64,000 nt of DNA, from assembly GCA_903861005.1 (NCBI GenBank), contig CAIOSP010000181.1:22960-86959 (forward strand). Reading direction: 5' to 3'. Made by a program: the position numbers and the translations under genes. The notes beneath the pieces are model-generated. The model did no database searches and had not been told where the DNA came from. It saw only the letters and a list, made by a program, of their open reading frames with translations. This DNA comes from an uncultured Pseudomonadota bacterium. Its GTDB lineage: Bacteria > Myxococcota_A > UBA796 > GCA-2862545. Positions 17,101 to 25,813 of the stretch are shown here, piece after piece (position 1 is the first letter of the stretch; each line of letters starts with the position of its first letter).

Positions 17101-19021
17101 TGAGGTCGGGCGCCTGGTGGGCCAGCTTGAGTCAGCGGAGGTCGCGCTGCGCGACGCGCTCGAGTCGGCGCGCGGCGCGGTCGACGCGATCGAGTCTGCG
17201 CAGTCCAAGGTCGGCGCTGAGGCGGCGGCGCAGTCTGCGAATGCGGTGATGGACGTCGCGGTGGTCCACGCCGATCGCGTGCGCTCCACCGCTGAGACCC
17301 TGATCCAGGCGGCGGACGCGCGTCGTGCGTCGCTGCTCGACATGCTGCGCGAGGACGGTCGCGCGCTGGCTGAGCGCGTGCTGCAGAGCACCGTCGACGT
17401 CACGCGGGTCTCCGACGAGGCGAACGTGCTCGGGTCGTCTGCGGGCGCAGGCGGAACGCCCTGGTTGGAGGCGATCTCCGCGGCCCTGGCGCGCGCGACC
17501 GACGCGCGCGAGGCGGTGCAGGAAGGCGAGCGTCGCCTGCGGCACTACGGCGATCCGGGCGTGCTCACGCGCGTGGTGGACGCCATGCAGGACGCGTCGG
17601 ACGTGTCGTCTGCGGCCGTGATCGAGGTCGAGGTCGCGCGGGCGAAGCTGCGCTCCCTGGCCGGTCGCGCGGCGACCGAGGCGCGCGCCGAGGTGAAGAC
17701 CGAGCCGATGTTCGAGTCGGACGAGCGCACCGATCCGACGGTCATCCTCTCGCCGATGTCGGAGCGGACGCTCACGTCGATCACCGTGGCCCGTATCTCC
17801 GAGCTGGACGGTCTGGACGAGGACGTGTCGGTGGCGCTGCCCGCGGGTTCGCGCGTCGAGGCGACCCTCCCCGTGGTCGAGGTCACCGCAGGCCGCGGCG
17901 GCGCGTCGGAGCTGACCGTCCCGTCGGTGACGTCGAACCTGCCCTTGGGCGAAGAGGCCTACTGGGTCGACGAGCACACGTCGGAGCTGGAGTTCGCTCC
18001 GGTGATCACGCCCGCCGTCGTCGCAGCTGCCCCCGCCGTCGCTGAGCCCGCGCTCGACGACGAGGACGGGATGACGGTGGTCGACAAGCCGGTGGAGGTC
18101 GACTTCGACGAGTTCGACATGATGGAGGCGCCGGTCACCGACGCCGACCGCGCCGAAGCGGAGGCCGCCGTCGCGTGGGCCAAGGTCCGCGCCGCGCGCG
18201 CTCGCTCGTCGTTCGACGGCGCGCGTCGCGCGCTGACGGTGTCGTCCGATCTTGCGGTGTGGGCCTCGCTGGTCGAGGGTCGCTCGATGATGGCCGCGGA
18301 GGCGAGCCGCCTCGACGACGTGATCGACTCCGTGCACGGCCGCTTGGCCTGCGCGCACCGCGTCAGCTTCCTGGCCGAGGCGGTCATCCGCCTCGCGAGC
18401 GAGTTCCGCCCGGGTCCGCTGCCGCCCGAGGTGCGCCGTGACCTGCGCGAGCGCGCGGTGCGCCCGGTGCAGACCTACGACCCGGCTGTGGTCCGGGATC
18501 TGGCGGCCTGGGATGTGGCGGTCGACGCGTGGTCGGCCGGCTGGACCGAGCGCAGCGTCCTCGACGCCCGCGACACCGCCCGCGTGGCGATCGCGGTCGC
18601 GCGTCGCGCGCGCCCGGGTGATCGCACGGCGGCGCACGGTGCGGCCCGCGACGCGGTGGACGCGCTCGCCGCGGCGCTCCGCGAGGCGGCCCGCGTTCGT
18701 GACGCCGCGTGGTCGGACGTGAACGCCCGCGGCGCGGGCCACGCCCGCGCGGCCTGGGCGGCGCTGCGCGTGGAGGACCTCTCCGGTGCGCTGGAGCAGG
18801 CCCGCGCGGCGGCGCAGATTTCGGCGGCGCCTGAGGTGCGGGTGACCGCGTCGCTGGTGCTGCGCGCGCTCGGTCGTGTGCATGAGGCCGAGGCCTGCCT
18901 GGAAGGCGTCGACCACCCGCTCGCGGCGCGCGTGCGGTCGCTCGACGCGGGGCCGCTCCCCGTGGAGCCCGTCCACCGCAGCGTCCTCGCGGCGGTCGAA
19001 GCGCGCGACGCGATCCACTGA
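14138..19021 (+). CDS. giant STAND-like ATPase with long coiled-coil tail
   Basis: 1627 residues; AGGGGA precedes the ATG. FVGRQQELEYL at 14-24 leads into a P-loop-like AGTTGVGRTS in which Arg47 replaces the Walker A Lys. GPVLVVIDG is the Walker B-like strand, and a winged-helix-like segment lies at about 240-330, all typical of AAA_16/STAND ATPases. After a Pro/Ala-rich linker (about 440-560), roughly 600 residues are Ala/Arg/Glu-rich and strongly helical, probably coiled coil. An acidic, Val-rich stretch (about 1190-1340) follows, then another helical region to the end. There is no signal peptide or membrane span. Function is unknown; signalling or scaffold roles are plausible. Confidence 0.75.
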   Translation: MDIGIGVPPPPKSFVGRQQELEYLGGWLRPGRSLALVAEAGTTGVGRTSLARAFAHETRAFKGVLGWTLQADGPRPHAALRRWALRLGAPIRGRISLGQLLAEISTALRAAGPVLVVIDGVRERDVSVVRRVITALPSDACVLYTIDDLKAADRIGARTLEIAPLGDDEGIELLEAVIGSAVPSIIAGAMLQAVGYLPLGVVLAGSRLRQATGEESGSWGGEVDPRRAARLGGPIGVARSFLDAYRRLGEGTARVLRATGLFQHGPIHAERLSALLGLDLKVATTELERLAGYGIIEPLDTGAWMSHALVSGYAYRLLEESGELDRLQKRSLSLVLQSEGAPGGGLTPSDILDVVHRSIERGDLEDMTALATRIGDELASWCLEGALALVGEARERAQATRNRALGILKTRHEALLESAASLGVKDEDVRLDGSEPDEEVFDVRPVNAPAPAPAKAGGRSDDAVADPLTEELGGFAPAPAPAAEPVRAPVTPDEPTFAAVVPTPKPPAADAWWVVRPDTAEAAAAKKASEDWSTPPRVSSASQNQLRAAVDEVERNPVAPDPSGAQDEQEKTVGRPVRAFQRGAPDGPDDARMYGAAKHAATLRGDSTEQVRADCLVRARAASSSAADIQDRLSLRLEEGERDLRGRQDPVLRAPIDRITVLTRSVVDQVRAARASIAVIEHAGDLERMRRAAERAERARDVSVEAVEEADALWTAFYDSLSNLQESAARRRAAVQRARNDVAAARTAMDEATHRVNAWRSVDTTADWSQVDVLLTKATEAFARAEVASATLESGGDPETASSVASDARRDAERFAREATSLGNRVVETSREIKRTREVQREVADHVDRIDRDAISFDALRDELLVRMAGSTDDAAAGLSRRIDALTTRVHRGRRFASSQGNANVDADGTERLAATARDVGACLAEIQRLATEVDAWVKSRGSAEVDSARFELIAESLTQLAMMESTGAVARRASSRAYGAAAGVDDAEVGRLVGQLESAEVALRDALESARGAVDAIESAQSKVGAEAAAQSANAVMDVAVVHADRVRSTAETLIQAADARRASLLDMLREDGRALAERVLQSTVDVTRVSDEANVLGSSAGAGGTPWLEAISAALARATDAREAVQEGERRLRHYGDPGVLTRVVDAMQDASDVSSAAVIEVEVARAKLRSLAGRAATEARAEVKTEPMFESDERTDPTVILSPMSERTLTSITVARISELDGLDEDVSVALPAGSRVEATLPVVEVTAGRGGASELTVPSVTSNLPLGEEAYWVDEHTSELEFAPVITPAVVAAAPAVAEPALDDEDGMTVVDKPVEVDFDEFDMMEAPVTDADRAEAEAAVAWAKVRAARARSSFDGARRALTVSSDLAVWASLVEGRSMMAAEASRLDDVIDSVHGRLACAHRVSFLAEAVIRLASEFRPGPLPPEVRRDLRERAVRPVQTYDPAVVRDLAAWDVAVDAWSAGWTERSVLDARDTARVAIAVARRARPGDRTAAHGAARDAVDALAAALREAARVRDAAWSDVNARGAGHARAAWAALRVEDLSGALEQARAAAQISAAPEVRVTASLVLRALGRVHEAEACLEGVDHPLAARVRSLDAGPLPVEPVHRSVLAAVEARDAIH

Positions 19022-19039
19022 CCTTCGTCCTCGGGCCCG

Positions 19040-20728
19040 TCAGGGCCTGGGGAGCAGCGTCACGTCGAGGATCTGATCCGCGTCGACGTCGGTGAGCGTG
19101 GTGGTGCGGCCGTCCGGCCAGAACAACTCCACCTTGTCGAGGCGGGTGGCGCCGCCCAAGCCGAATATCACCTCGGGCGGACCGGAGGAGTACATGCTGG
19201 TCCCGCCGGCGTGCACCCAACGGTTCCACACCCGAGCGCCCGCGGTCACGCGCACCCGGGTGGAGATGCCGAACGTGTTTGGCGGCGGCGCGTGCGTTCG
19301 GACGCGCAGCCACGTCCCGTCGCCGCAGCGGGACACGTAGAGCAGCGGCGGCGAGTCGAGCAGCCGCTTGAGCACGTCCGGCCAGCCGTCGTTGTTGAAG
19401 TCGGCGACCACCAGCCCGCGGCTCGGCTCGCGCGCGGCCATTCCCCAGGCCACCCCCTCATCGTGGAACTGACCGTCCTCGCCCTGCACGAACACGGCGT
19501 CGGGCTCCCAGTCGGCGTCATGCCACTCGTCCCAGTAGCCAAAGTTCATCAGGACGTCGGCGTCTCCGTCCACGTCGAGGTCGACCACCTCGGTGCCCCA
19601 CCCGAACTCTTGCAGGTCGCCGTCGCCCTCCCAGGTGGCGACCAAGCCGCGGCTCGACGCGCCTTCGAACCACCCGATGGGCGTGGAGAGCAGCAAGCTG
19701 GCGGCCTTCCACGAGGACTGCACGAAGTCGGGCCGCTCGTCGCCGTTGAGATCGCCGACGCCCAAGCCCATGCCGGCGAACGGGATCTCAAACCCGGACT
19801 GGTTGTCCACGTCGAGCGACAGGCCGGTGGGTGTGTTCCAGAACAGGCGGCTCGGGCGCGACCAGCCGTAGTCGTTGACCATCAGCAGCTCGGGCTGTTG
19901 ATCGCCGTCCAGGTCTTGGAAGCTCGACATGAAGGTGTAGCCGCCCTTCACGTCGTCGGGGATCAGGTCTGAGCGGTCCAAGAACATGGCGCCGCCCAGA
20001 TTCTCGAAGAGCCTGGGTGGGTCGGCGATCTCGGCGAGCGGCGTGTCGTGGGGGTTCTCCGGGGTGGGGCCGTAGCTGCCCACGAACAGGTCGAGGTCGC
20101 CGTCGCGGTCCATGTCGCCCCAGGCGCTGGTCTGCGCGCGCGTCGACACGTCGATCCCGGAGCCAGCGGTGGCGTCGGCGAACACGCCGCGACCGTCGTT
20201 GAGCAGCAGCAAGCTCGGCTTGGACCAGCGCGTGACGAACAGGTCGAGGTCACCGTCGCCGTCGACGTCCACGACGGTCGCGCCGGTGGACATCGACAGG
20301 TCCACGCCGGGGAAGCCTTCGTCCACCAGGTTGGTGAACGTGCCGTCCGCGAAGCCCACGCGGTACTGCGACGTGAACGCCCCCGGTAGGAGCATGTCGA
20401 GCAGGCCGTCGCCCGTCAGGTCGGCCACGACCGCGCCCCCGCCGACCAAGCGGTATTGGCCCTCGACGAGGTTCTCAAACGGCGCGTCCTGGATCGCCCA
20501 GCGGGCCGCGTCACGCTGCGTGGGATCGGCGCACGTGATCACGCCGCTCGTGCGGACCGTGTGGTCGGGCGGCGGCGGGACGTCGGTGTCAGGCGGGACG
20601 TCGGTGTCGGGTGGGACGTCGGTGTCGACGGCGACCGCCACGTCCTGGTCCGTGTCGACGACCGGCGCGTCAGGCACGCCGCAGCCGACCAGCGCGAGCG
20701 CGATCCAGGATGGACGAAGCGGCGGCAC
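19040..20728 (-). CDS. FG-GAP/VCBS-repeat lipoprotein with ASPIC/UnbV C-terminus
   Basis: 562 residues from GTG at 20728. The lipobox LVGC (about 13-16) implies a membrane-anchored protein. An Asp/Thr/Val tether with DTDVPP repeats follows. About seven blade repeats each carry a calcium-type D-x-D-G-D motif, for example VVDVDGDGDLDLFV, WGDMDRDGDLDLFVGSYG and VADFNNDGWPDVLKR, so a beta-propeller is likely. The last 80 residues (VRVTAGARVWNRWVHAGG, GLGGATRLDKVELFWPDGRT) match the ASPIC/UnbV domain. The protein is probably surface-exposed and may bind ligands or partners; no enzyme activity is implied. Confidence 0.87.
   Translation of the reverse strand: MPPLRPSWIALALVGCGVPDAPVVDTDQDVAVAVDTDVPPDTDVPPDTDVPPPPDHTVRTSGVITCADPTQRDAARWAIQDAPFENLVEGQYRLVGGGAVVADLTGDGLLDMLLPGAFTSQYRVGFADGTFTNLVDEGFPGVDLSMSTGATVVDVDGDGDLDLFVTRWSKPSLLLLNDGRGVFADATAGSGIDVSTRAQTSAWGDMDRDGDLDLFVGSYGPTPENPHDTPLAEIADPPRLFENLGGAMFLDRSDLIPDDVKGGYTFMSSFQDLDGDQQPELLMVNDYGWSRPSRLFWNTPTGLSLDVDNQSGFEIPFAGMGLGVGDLNGDERPDFVQSSWKAASLLLSTPIGWFEGASSRGLVATWEGDGDLQEFGWGTEVVDLDVDGDADVLMNFGYWDEWHDADWEPDAVFVQGEDGQFHDEGVAWGMAAREPSRGLVVADFNNDGWPDVLKRLLDSPPLLYVSRCGDGTWLRVRTHAPPPNTFGISTRVRVTAGARVWNRWVHAGGTSMYSSGPPEVIFGLGGATRLDKVELFWPDGRTTTLTDVDADQILDVTLLPRP
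20574..20627. repeat. 18-bp tandem repeat, three copies
   Basis: Three near-identical 18-bp units (20574-20591, 20592-20609, 20610-20627) encode the DTDVPP tether of the VCBS lipoprotein. They differ at two positions, so the copy number may vary between strains. Confidence 0.8.
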
Positions 20729-20787
20729 GACGGCTCAACCTCTGGGGTGGGAGCCGCTCTATAGCTGACCGAACCGCCGATCCGCAG

Positions 20788-22320
20788 CTACGCCGTCTCC
20801 TGGTCGAGCACGGCGACCGCACGCGCGGCCAGCTCCTCGGCGTCGTCGGCGCTGTCGCCGATCGCCACCAGGCCGACCTTCCCGAACTGCGAGAGCGCGC
20901 CCATCAGGTGGAACACGACGCCGCGCTCGGTGGGGGCGTGGAAGAGCAGCCCGTGAAGAACGGCGATGTCGATGAGGTCGTCCGGGCGCAGGCCGACGTA
21001 GCGCTGGCTCGTGATGTTGTCGGACGCGAAGTAGAACTTCTCGGCGCCCGACGCGCTGTGGAAGGTGCCGCGGCTCACGTCGTAGCGGCCGTCGGTCAGG
21101 AACTTGAGCGTGAGGAACGGGTGGGTGGTGCCGCCCTTGCGCAGGTTGATCTCGATCGCGAAGTGACGCCAGCCCCGCTCGCCGAGCACGGACACGTAGT
21201 CGATCCCAAAGCGGCCGATCACGCCGCGCTGCGCGAGCTCTTCGGCCACCTGCATGGCGCTCGCCTGCACGTCGGTGCGGTAGGCGCCGTCGGCGGGGAA
21301 GCGCGCGCCCAGGAACACCTGACCGTCCACGCCACCCAGCACCTGATCGTGCGTGGAGATCGCCTGCGGCTCGCCGACCGCGTTCACGCGGCACTGCACG
21401 GACGGGCTCGCCTTCACCTCGCCGTCGATCCACTCTTCGACCACGCCCTGCATGTCGCGCAGGCTGGTGGACCAGTCGTCCCAGGTCTCAGACGCTGACA
21501 CGTACTGCAGCTGCGTGGGCAGGCGGTCGAGGATGCGCGCCGTGAGCTCATTCTCCGACAAGTTTGGATCGAGGCCGTCGAACGAGAGGACCGCGTTGCC
21601 TTCACCGGAGAAGCCGTCGTTGAGCTTGGTGACGGCGCGGCGCGCGTTCGGGCGTGCGCGTCGGATCGCGGCGAACGCGCGCGCGATGTCCTGCGGATCG
21701 CGCAGACGCTCAAAGCCGAACGGGAAGTCGATCCCGGCGGAGCGGAACACCTCGCGGGCGCCCGACTTGGTGCCCAGGTCGTACAGCGTGGGGTCGACCG
21801 CGTGCAGCGGCAGGCCCAGCCGCACCGCCAGCGAGCGCTCCAGCGTAGACGAGTTGAAGCAGACCAGGTGGCTGGTCTCGGGGTGGGCGATCTCCTCGCG
21901 GATGCGCTCGATCAGGCGCGGGCGGCGCAAGATCTTCTCGCTGAGCGGCGCCACGCTGCTGTCGGCGCAGTGCAGCATGACCAGGCGCGGGCGGGCGTGA
22001 CTGGCGGGGACGCCGGGCAGCATGGCTAGGTAGTAGTCGACGATGCCGGGGTCGATCGCGCTGCTGGTGACGTAGATCACCTTGGTGCGCGGCTGCTTGA
22101 GCAGCATCAGGTTCACCAGCATGCGCTCTTCGTAGTGCCACACGCCGGTGATCTTGTTCAGCTCACGCGTGGGGAGCGACAGCGACGGCACGATGACGCA
22201 CGTCTGCGGCGTGGCCGCGTCGGCGGACAAGATCCGGAACAGGTCCGGGGTGCGTTGTTGGAGCGCGGCAAAGGCCGCGAGCTCCTCGACTGAGCCAGGG
22301 GTGAACATGCCGGCGAGCAT
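20788..22320 (-). CDS. ATP-grasp peptide-ligase-like protein (PGM1-related)
   Basis: 510 residues from ATG at 22320 (a second ATG lies at 22308; neither has a clear ribosome-binding site). The N-terminal part (VIYVTSSAIDPGIVDYYLAM, SSVAPLSEKILRRPRLIERI) resembles the pre-ATP-grasp domain of peptide ligases related to PGM1 of pheganomycin synthesis. The central ATP-grasp segment shows RRAVTKLNDGFSGEGNAVL and VVEEWIDGEVKASPSVQCRV, and GRFGIDYVSV with WRHFAIEINLRKGGTTHPF gives the metal-binding E-x-N. The C-terminal 80 residues may be the PGM1 C-domain. Its substrate is unknown, and no biosynthetic partner sits beside it. Confidence 0.72.
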   Translation of the reverse strand: MLAGMFTPGSVEELAAFAALQQRTPDLFRILSADAATPQTCVIVPSLSLPTRELNKITGVWHYEERMLVNLMLLKQPRTKVIYVTSSAIDPGIVDYYLAMLPGVPASHARPRLVMLHCADSSVAPLSEKILRRPRLIERIREEIAHPETSHLVCFNSSTLERSLAVRLGLPLHAVDPTLYDLGTKSGAREVFRSAGIDFPFGFERLRDPQDIARAFAAIRRARPNARRAVTKLNDGFSGEGNAVLSFDGLDPNLSENELTARILDRLPTQLQYVSASETWDDWSTSLRDMQGVVEEWIDGEVKASPSVQCRVNAVGEPQAISTHDQVLGGVDGQVFLGARFPADGAYRTDVQASAMQVAEELAQRGVIGRFGIDYVSVLGERGWRHFAIEINLRKGGTTHPFLTLKFLTDGRYDVSRGTFHSASGAEKFYFASDNITSQRYVGLRPDDLIDIAVLHGLLFHAPTERGVVFHLMGALSQFGKVGLVAIGDSADDAEELAARAVAVLDQETA

Positions 22321-22410
22321 AATGGCCGCTGTGCCGTCCGTCGCTCCCGCGCCAGACGCGCTGCACTCGGATATCGGGCGAAGGCCCAAACCAAGCCCTC
22401 CGGAGCGCCC

Positions 22411-23070
22411 GTGCACGATCTCATCTTGTCCCAAAGCCAGCCTGACGGCTCCGCCCTCCTTCGGCTGATCTTCGACCGCGCCGTCCCTGGCCATGTGGCG
22501 CCGGGCCAGTTCGTGACCGTGCACGTCGAGGGCCACAAGGCTGGCTACTTCGCGCTCGCGTCGGGCCCCGGGCAGCTCACCGAGCTGCTGATCAAGCCGC
22601 AGGGCCCAGTCGCCGAGCACCTCGCCGCGCTGCCCGTCGGCTCCGTGGTGCGGGTCTCGGACCCGATCGGCAAGGGCTTCGGCGTCGAGGCCGACGGTCG
22701 GCCCCTGGTGGTGCTGGTCAACGGCAGCGGCATCTCCGCGGTGCGCGGCCTGATCGACGCTGAGATCGCCGCGGGCCTTCCCCGTCCGGTGCACCTGCTC
22801 TACGGCGTGCTGACGCCCGGACACGCGGCCTTCCAGGAGCGGTTGGCGGCGTGGCGGGCGGCCGGCGTGGCGGTGCACCTGGTGCTCGACGCGCCGCAGG
22901 ATGGCTGGGACGGGCCGACCGGGTTCGTGCAGCACCACGCGCAGCGCCTGGGCCTGGTGACCGACGCCGTGAGCGTTGCTCTGGTCGGGTTCCCCGCCAT
23001 GATCGAGGAGACCAAGGCGCTCTACGCCGCCGCGGGCCTGGCGCCGGAGCGCGTCCGCACCAACTTCTAG
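22411..23070 (+). CDS. ferredoxin-reductase-like flavin/NAD-binding protein
   Basis: 219 residues from GTG at 22411 with GGAG upstream. An FAD-binding barrel (about 1-95) is suggested by VAPGQFVTVHVEG, GYFALASGP and VVRVSDPIGKGFGV. The NAD(P)-binding half shows VVLVNGSGISAVRGLI (a G-S-G-I-S loop) and ends with VALVGFPAMIEETKALYAA. No iron-sulfur Cys cluster is present, so it may pair with a separate electron carrier. It resembles reductase components of oxygenases. It lies upstream of a UbiD-family enzyme, but no link is proven. Confidence 0.7.
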   Translation: MHDLILSQSQPDGSALLRLIFDRAVPGHVAPGQFVTVHVEGHKAGYFALASGPGQLTELLIKPQGPVAEHLAALPVGSVVRVSDPIGKGFGVEADGRPLVVLVNGSGISAVRGLIDAEIAAGLPRPVHLLYGVLTPGHAAFQERLAAWRAAGVAVHLVLDAPQDGWDGPTGFVQHHAQRLGLVTDAVSVALVGFPAMIEETKALYAAAGLAPERVRTNF

Positions 23071-23154
23071 GCTGGCGCTTCCTGTCCCGGAACGTTGCGA
23101 GCCGTCGTATCCGGGGCCTTGGATCGTTACGGCGCCAACCCCTTTGGAGGCCGC

Positions 23155-24948
23155 GTGGTCGTTCGCGACATCCCGACGTTCCTCGATCTGCTCCGCACCC
23201 GCCGTGACCTTGTGGAGGTCGAGGTCGAGGTCGACACGGACCTGGAGCTTGCGGAGATCCACCGTCGCGTGATCGCGGCGGGCGGCCCGGCGCTGCTGTT
23301 CAAGCGGCCCAAGGGCAGCACGATCCCCGTCGTCACCAACCTGTTCGGCACGGCGGCGCGCGCGGAGCTGGCCTTTGGCACCCGGCCCAAGGACTTCGTC
23401 GAGACGGCGACCAAGCTGATCCACGAGCTGGTGCCGCCCACGCTGGGCAAGCTCTGGCACCGCCGCGACTTCTTCGCGCAGGCCATGAAGATCGGGACCA
23501 AGTCGGTGCGCAACGCGCCGGTCATGGAGGTGGTGGAGGCGCCTGCGCTCGACCGCATCCCGATGATCAGGTCCTGGCCCAAGGACGGCGGCTCGTTCGT
23601 CACGCTGCCGCTCGTCTACACCGAGCACCCTGACACCCACGTGCCCAACCTCGGCATGTACCGCATCCAGCGGCACTCTCCGTCCACCACCGGCATGCAC
23701 TGGCAGATCGGCAAGGGCGGCGGCTTTCACCACCACGTCGCGCAGTCGCGCGGCGAGGACCTGCCGGTCACGCTGTTCGTCGGCGGTCCGCCCGCGTTGA
23801 TCCTGTCGGCGGTGGCACCGCTGCCCGAGAACGTGCCGGAGATCCTGCTCGCCAGCCTGCTGGTGGGCGAGCGCCTGCGCGTGACCGACGGCCCCGGCGC
23901 CCACCGTCTGGTCGCGGACTGCGAGTTCGCGTTCGTCGGCCACGTGAAGCCGCACGAGACGCAGCCCGAGGGTCCGTTCGGCGACCACTACGGGTACTAC
24001 TCGTGGACGCACGACTACCCGGTGTTCCACGTCGACAAGATGTGCCACCGCAAGGACGCCATCTGGCCCGCCACCATCGTGGGCAAGCCGCGCCAGGAGG
24101 ACCTGTTCATCGGCGACTACCTGCAGGACCTGCTGTCGCCGCTGTTCCCGCTGGTCATGCCGAGCGTGATCGACCTGTGGACCTACGGCGAGACCGGCTA
24201 CCACGCGCTCGCCGCGGCGGTGGTGCAGGAGCGCTACTCGCGCGAGGCAGTGGTGTCGGCGTTCCGCATCCTGGGCGAGGGCCAGCTGTCGCTCACCAAG
24301 TTCCTGTGGGTCGTGGACAAGCGGGTGAACCTCAAGGATCCGCGCGACGTGCTGGCGGCGCTGCTGTGCCGGTTCCACCCCGAGACCGACCTCTACGTGA
24401 TCTCCAACCTGTCGATGGACACGCTCGACTACACCGGCCCGCGCGTGAACCACGGCAGCAAGGGCATCATGATCGGCGTGGGCGAGCCGTGGCGTGAGCT
24501 GCCGCGCGGCTGGTGCGGCGAGCCTCCATCGGGCATCCACCAGGTCGAGGTCTTCTGCCCAGGCTGCCTGGTGGTCTCAGGCCCTACCTGGGACGCGGAG
24601 GAGAGCCTGCCCGCGCGCATCGCGGCGGCCTTCCCCGAGTGGCCGATGGTCGTGATCGTCGACGACGCGAAAGTCGCGGTCCGCACGCCGTCGCGCTTCC
24701 TGTGGACGACGTTCACACGCTTTGAGCCAGCGGCGGACATCCACGCCGCGCGCACCCGCGTGCATCGCAACCACGTCGTCCGCGAGGGCACGATCACGAT
24801 CGACGCGCGCTTCAAGCGCGAGTACCCCGACGAGCTGTTCTGCGACCCGGACACGGCCGCCACCGTCACCCGCCGCTGGAAGGAGTACTTCCCGAAGGGC
24901 GGCGTGGAGATGGGCGACTCGGACGCGGGTCACCTGGACAAGCTGTAG
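23155..24948 (+). CDS. UbiD-family decarboxylase
   Basis: 597 residues from GTG at 23155 with GGAGG four bases upstream, giving the usual VVVRDIPTFLDLLRTR opening. UbiD-type enzymes use prenylated FMN for reversible decarboxylation of aromatic or alpha,beta-unsaturated acids, including quinone precursors. Family-like segments are PKGSTIPVVTNLFGTAARAE, MHWQIGKGGGFHHHVAQSRG, FVGGPPALILSAVAPLPEN and PEGPFGDHYGYY. No ubiX is in the window. The length fits the larger UbiD and menaquinone-type enzymes, but the substrate cannot be told. Confidence 0.88.
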   Translation: MVVRDIPTFLDLLRTRRDLVEVEVEVDTDLELAEIHRRVIAAGGPALLFKRPKGSTIPVVTNLFGTAARAELAFGTRPKDFVETATKLIHELVPPTLGKLWHRRDFFAQAMKIGTKSVRNAPVMEVVEAPALDRIPMIRSWPKDGGSFVTLPLVYTEHPDTHVPNLGMYRIQRHSPSTTGMHWQIGKGGGFHHHVAQSRGEDLPVTLFVGGPPALILSAVAPLPENVPEILLASLLVGERLRVTDGPGAHRLVADCEFAFVGHVKPHETQPEGPFGDHYGYYSWTHDYPVFHVDKMCHRKDAIWPATIVGKPRQEDLFIGDYLQDLLSPLFPLVMPSVIDLWTYGETGYHALAAAVVQERYSREAVVSAFRILGEGQLSLTKFLWVVDKRVNLKDPRDVLAALLCRFHPETDLYVISNLSMDTLDYTGPRVNHGSKGIMIGVGEPWRELPRGWCGEPPSGIHQVEVFCPGCLVVSGPTWDAEESLPARIAAAFPEWPMVVIVDDAKVAVRTPSRFLWTTFTRFEPAADIHAARTRVHRNHVVREGTITIDARFKREYPDELFCDPDTAATVTRRWKEYFPKGGVEMGDSDAGHLDKL

Positions 24949-24967
24949 CGCGACGAGCCGGCCTGAC

Positions 24968-25192
24968 TCAGTCGTCGTCGCCGTCAGCCGGGTACATGAA
25001 GTACGCCACGATGAACAGGCCGAACGCGGCGATCAGCGGGCCGTACATCGGGTCGCCGGGGAAGTCCGTGGCGGTCAGCGGCAGCGTGAAGAAGTCGTCG
25101 AAGTTCGGGTTGTACCAGACGCCCCAGACGACGATGCAAAAGCCGGCGAGCACCACCAGCAGGAAGGAGACGATTCGCTGAACGGCTTGCAT
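24968..25192 (-). CDS. small two-span membrane protein, unknown
   Basis: 74 residues from ATG at 25192 with GGGGA five bases upstream. Two hydrophobic helices (IVSFLLVVLAGFCIVVWGVW and PLIAAFGLFIVAYFMY) flank a short acidic loop, and the tail is PADGDDD. No family is recognised. It is convergent with the UbiD-family gene. Confidence 0.68.
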   Translation of the reverse strand: MQAVQRIVSFLLVVLAGFCIVVWGVWYNPNFDDFFTLPLTATDFPGDPMYGPLIAAFGLFIVAYFMYPADGDDD

Positions 25193-25234
25193 TGGGTCCC
25201 CATGTGTGGGGGATGCCCCCCGGTCCAGATTGTA

Positions 25235-25672
25235 TCAGGGTTGCTCGGCCGGTTGGGCGCGTTGTGCGTACCAGGCCAGGATCACCTTGCGCTGGGACTC
25301 TAGCGTCTTGTTGAGGGTCTTCTGTTGGGCGGCGGGCTTCCCACCATTCTTGCGTACCGCGTCCCCGAACCGACCGAGGTCGTACTCCAGGTGGAGCGCC
25401 AGCATCTTGTCGGACGCGCGGATGGGCGCGAGCAGGTGTGCGCGGAAGATGGCGGTGGCCAGGATCCACTGCTGCTCGGCACCGACACGCTCGCCCGCGT
25501 CGTGGTCGGCGGCCGCCTCGCCGATCAGGTGCTGCACGTCGTCGATCAGCTCGCCCGGGTCATCGCCGATCGGGGGGACGACCAGCGCGTCGCGCTCGGC
25601 CGCCTCCGTGCTGTACCCCGACAGCGCGGAGCAGCTTCCCAGCATCAACGTGAGCGCGATCAGCAGACGCAA
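25235..25672 (-). CDS. small lipoprotein, unknown
   Basis: 145 residues. The TTG at 25672 has GGAG six bases upstream and gives a clean lipoprotein signal, MRLLIALTLMLGSCSALS, with Cys in LGSC. The mature part is helical (DDVQHLIGEAAADHDAGERV, DKMLALHLEYDLGRFGDAVR) and ends in a basic helix. No catalytic motif or known family. It lies divergently from the TlpA-like gene at 25814. Confidence 0.65.
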   Translation of the reverse strand: MRLLIALTLMLGSCSALSGYSTEAAERDALVVPPIGDDPGELIDDVQHLIGEAAADHDAGERVGAEQQWILATAIFRAHLLAPIRASDKMLALHLEYDLGRFGDAVRKNGGKPAAQQKTLNKTLESQRKVILAWYAQRAQPAEQP

Positions 25673-25813
25673 CGAGGACTCCGTGCAATCCGTGCTTCGG
25701 CGGTAACGAGGGCAGGGGATCTGCGCGAGGGGTTGTCTCGGGTTCGTGCCGCGGTGTGCCGATGAGGCCGCGGACGGGGTATCCGTGGCGGGAACGGTGG
25801 ACCGGGCCAGGAC

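Noticed and set aside
22321..24540. Upstream extension of the minus-strand ATP-grasp gene
   Set aside because: The extension is antisense to the flavin reductase and UbiD-family genes and is Arg/His-rich with no motif.
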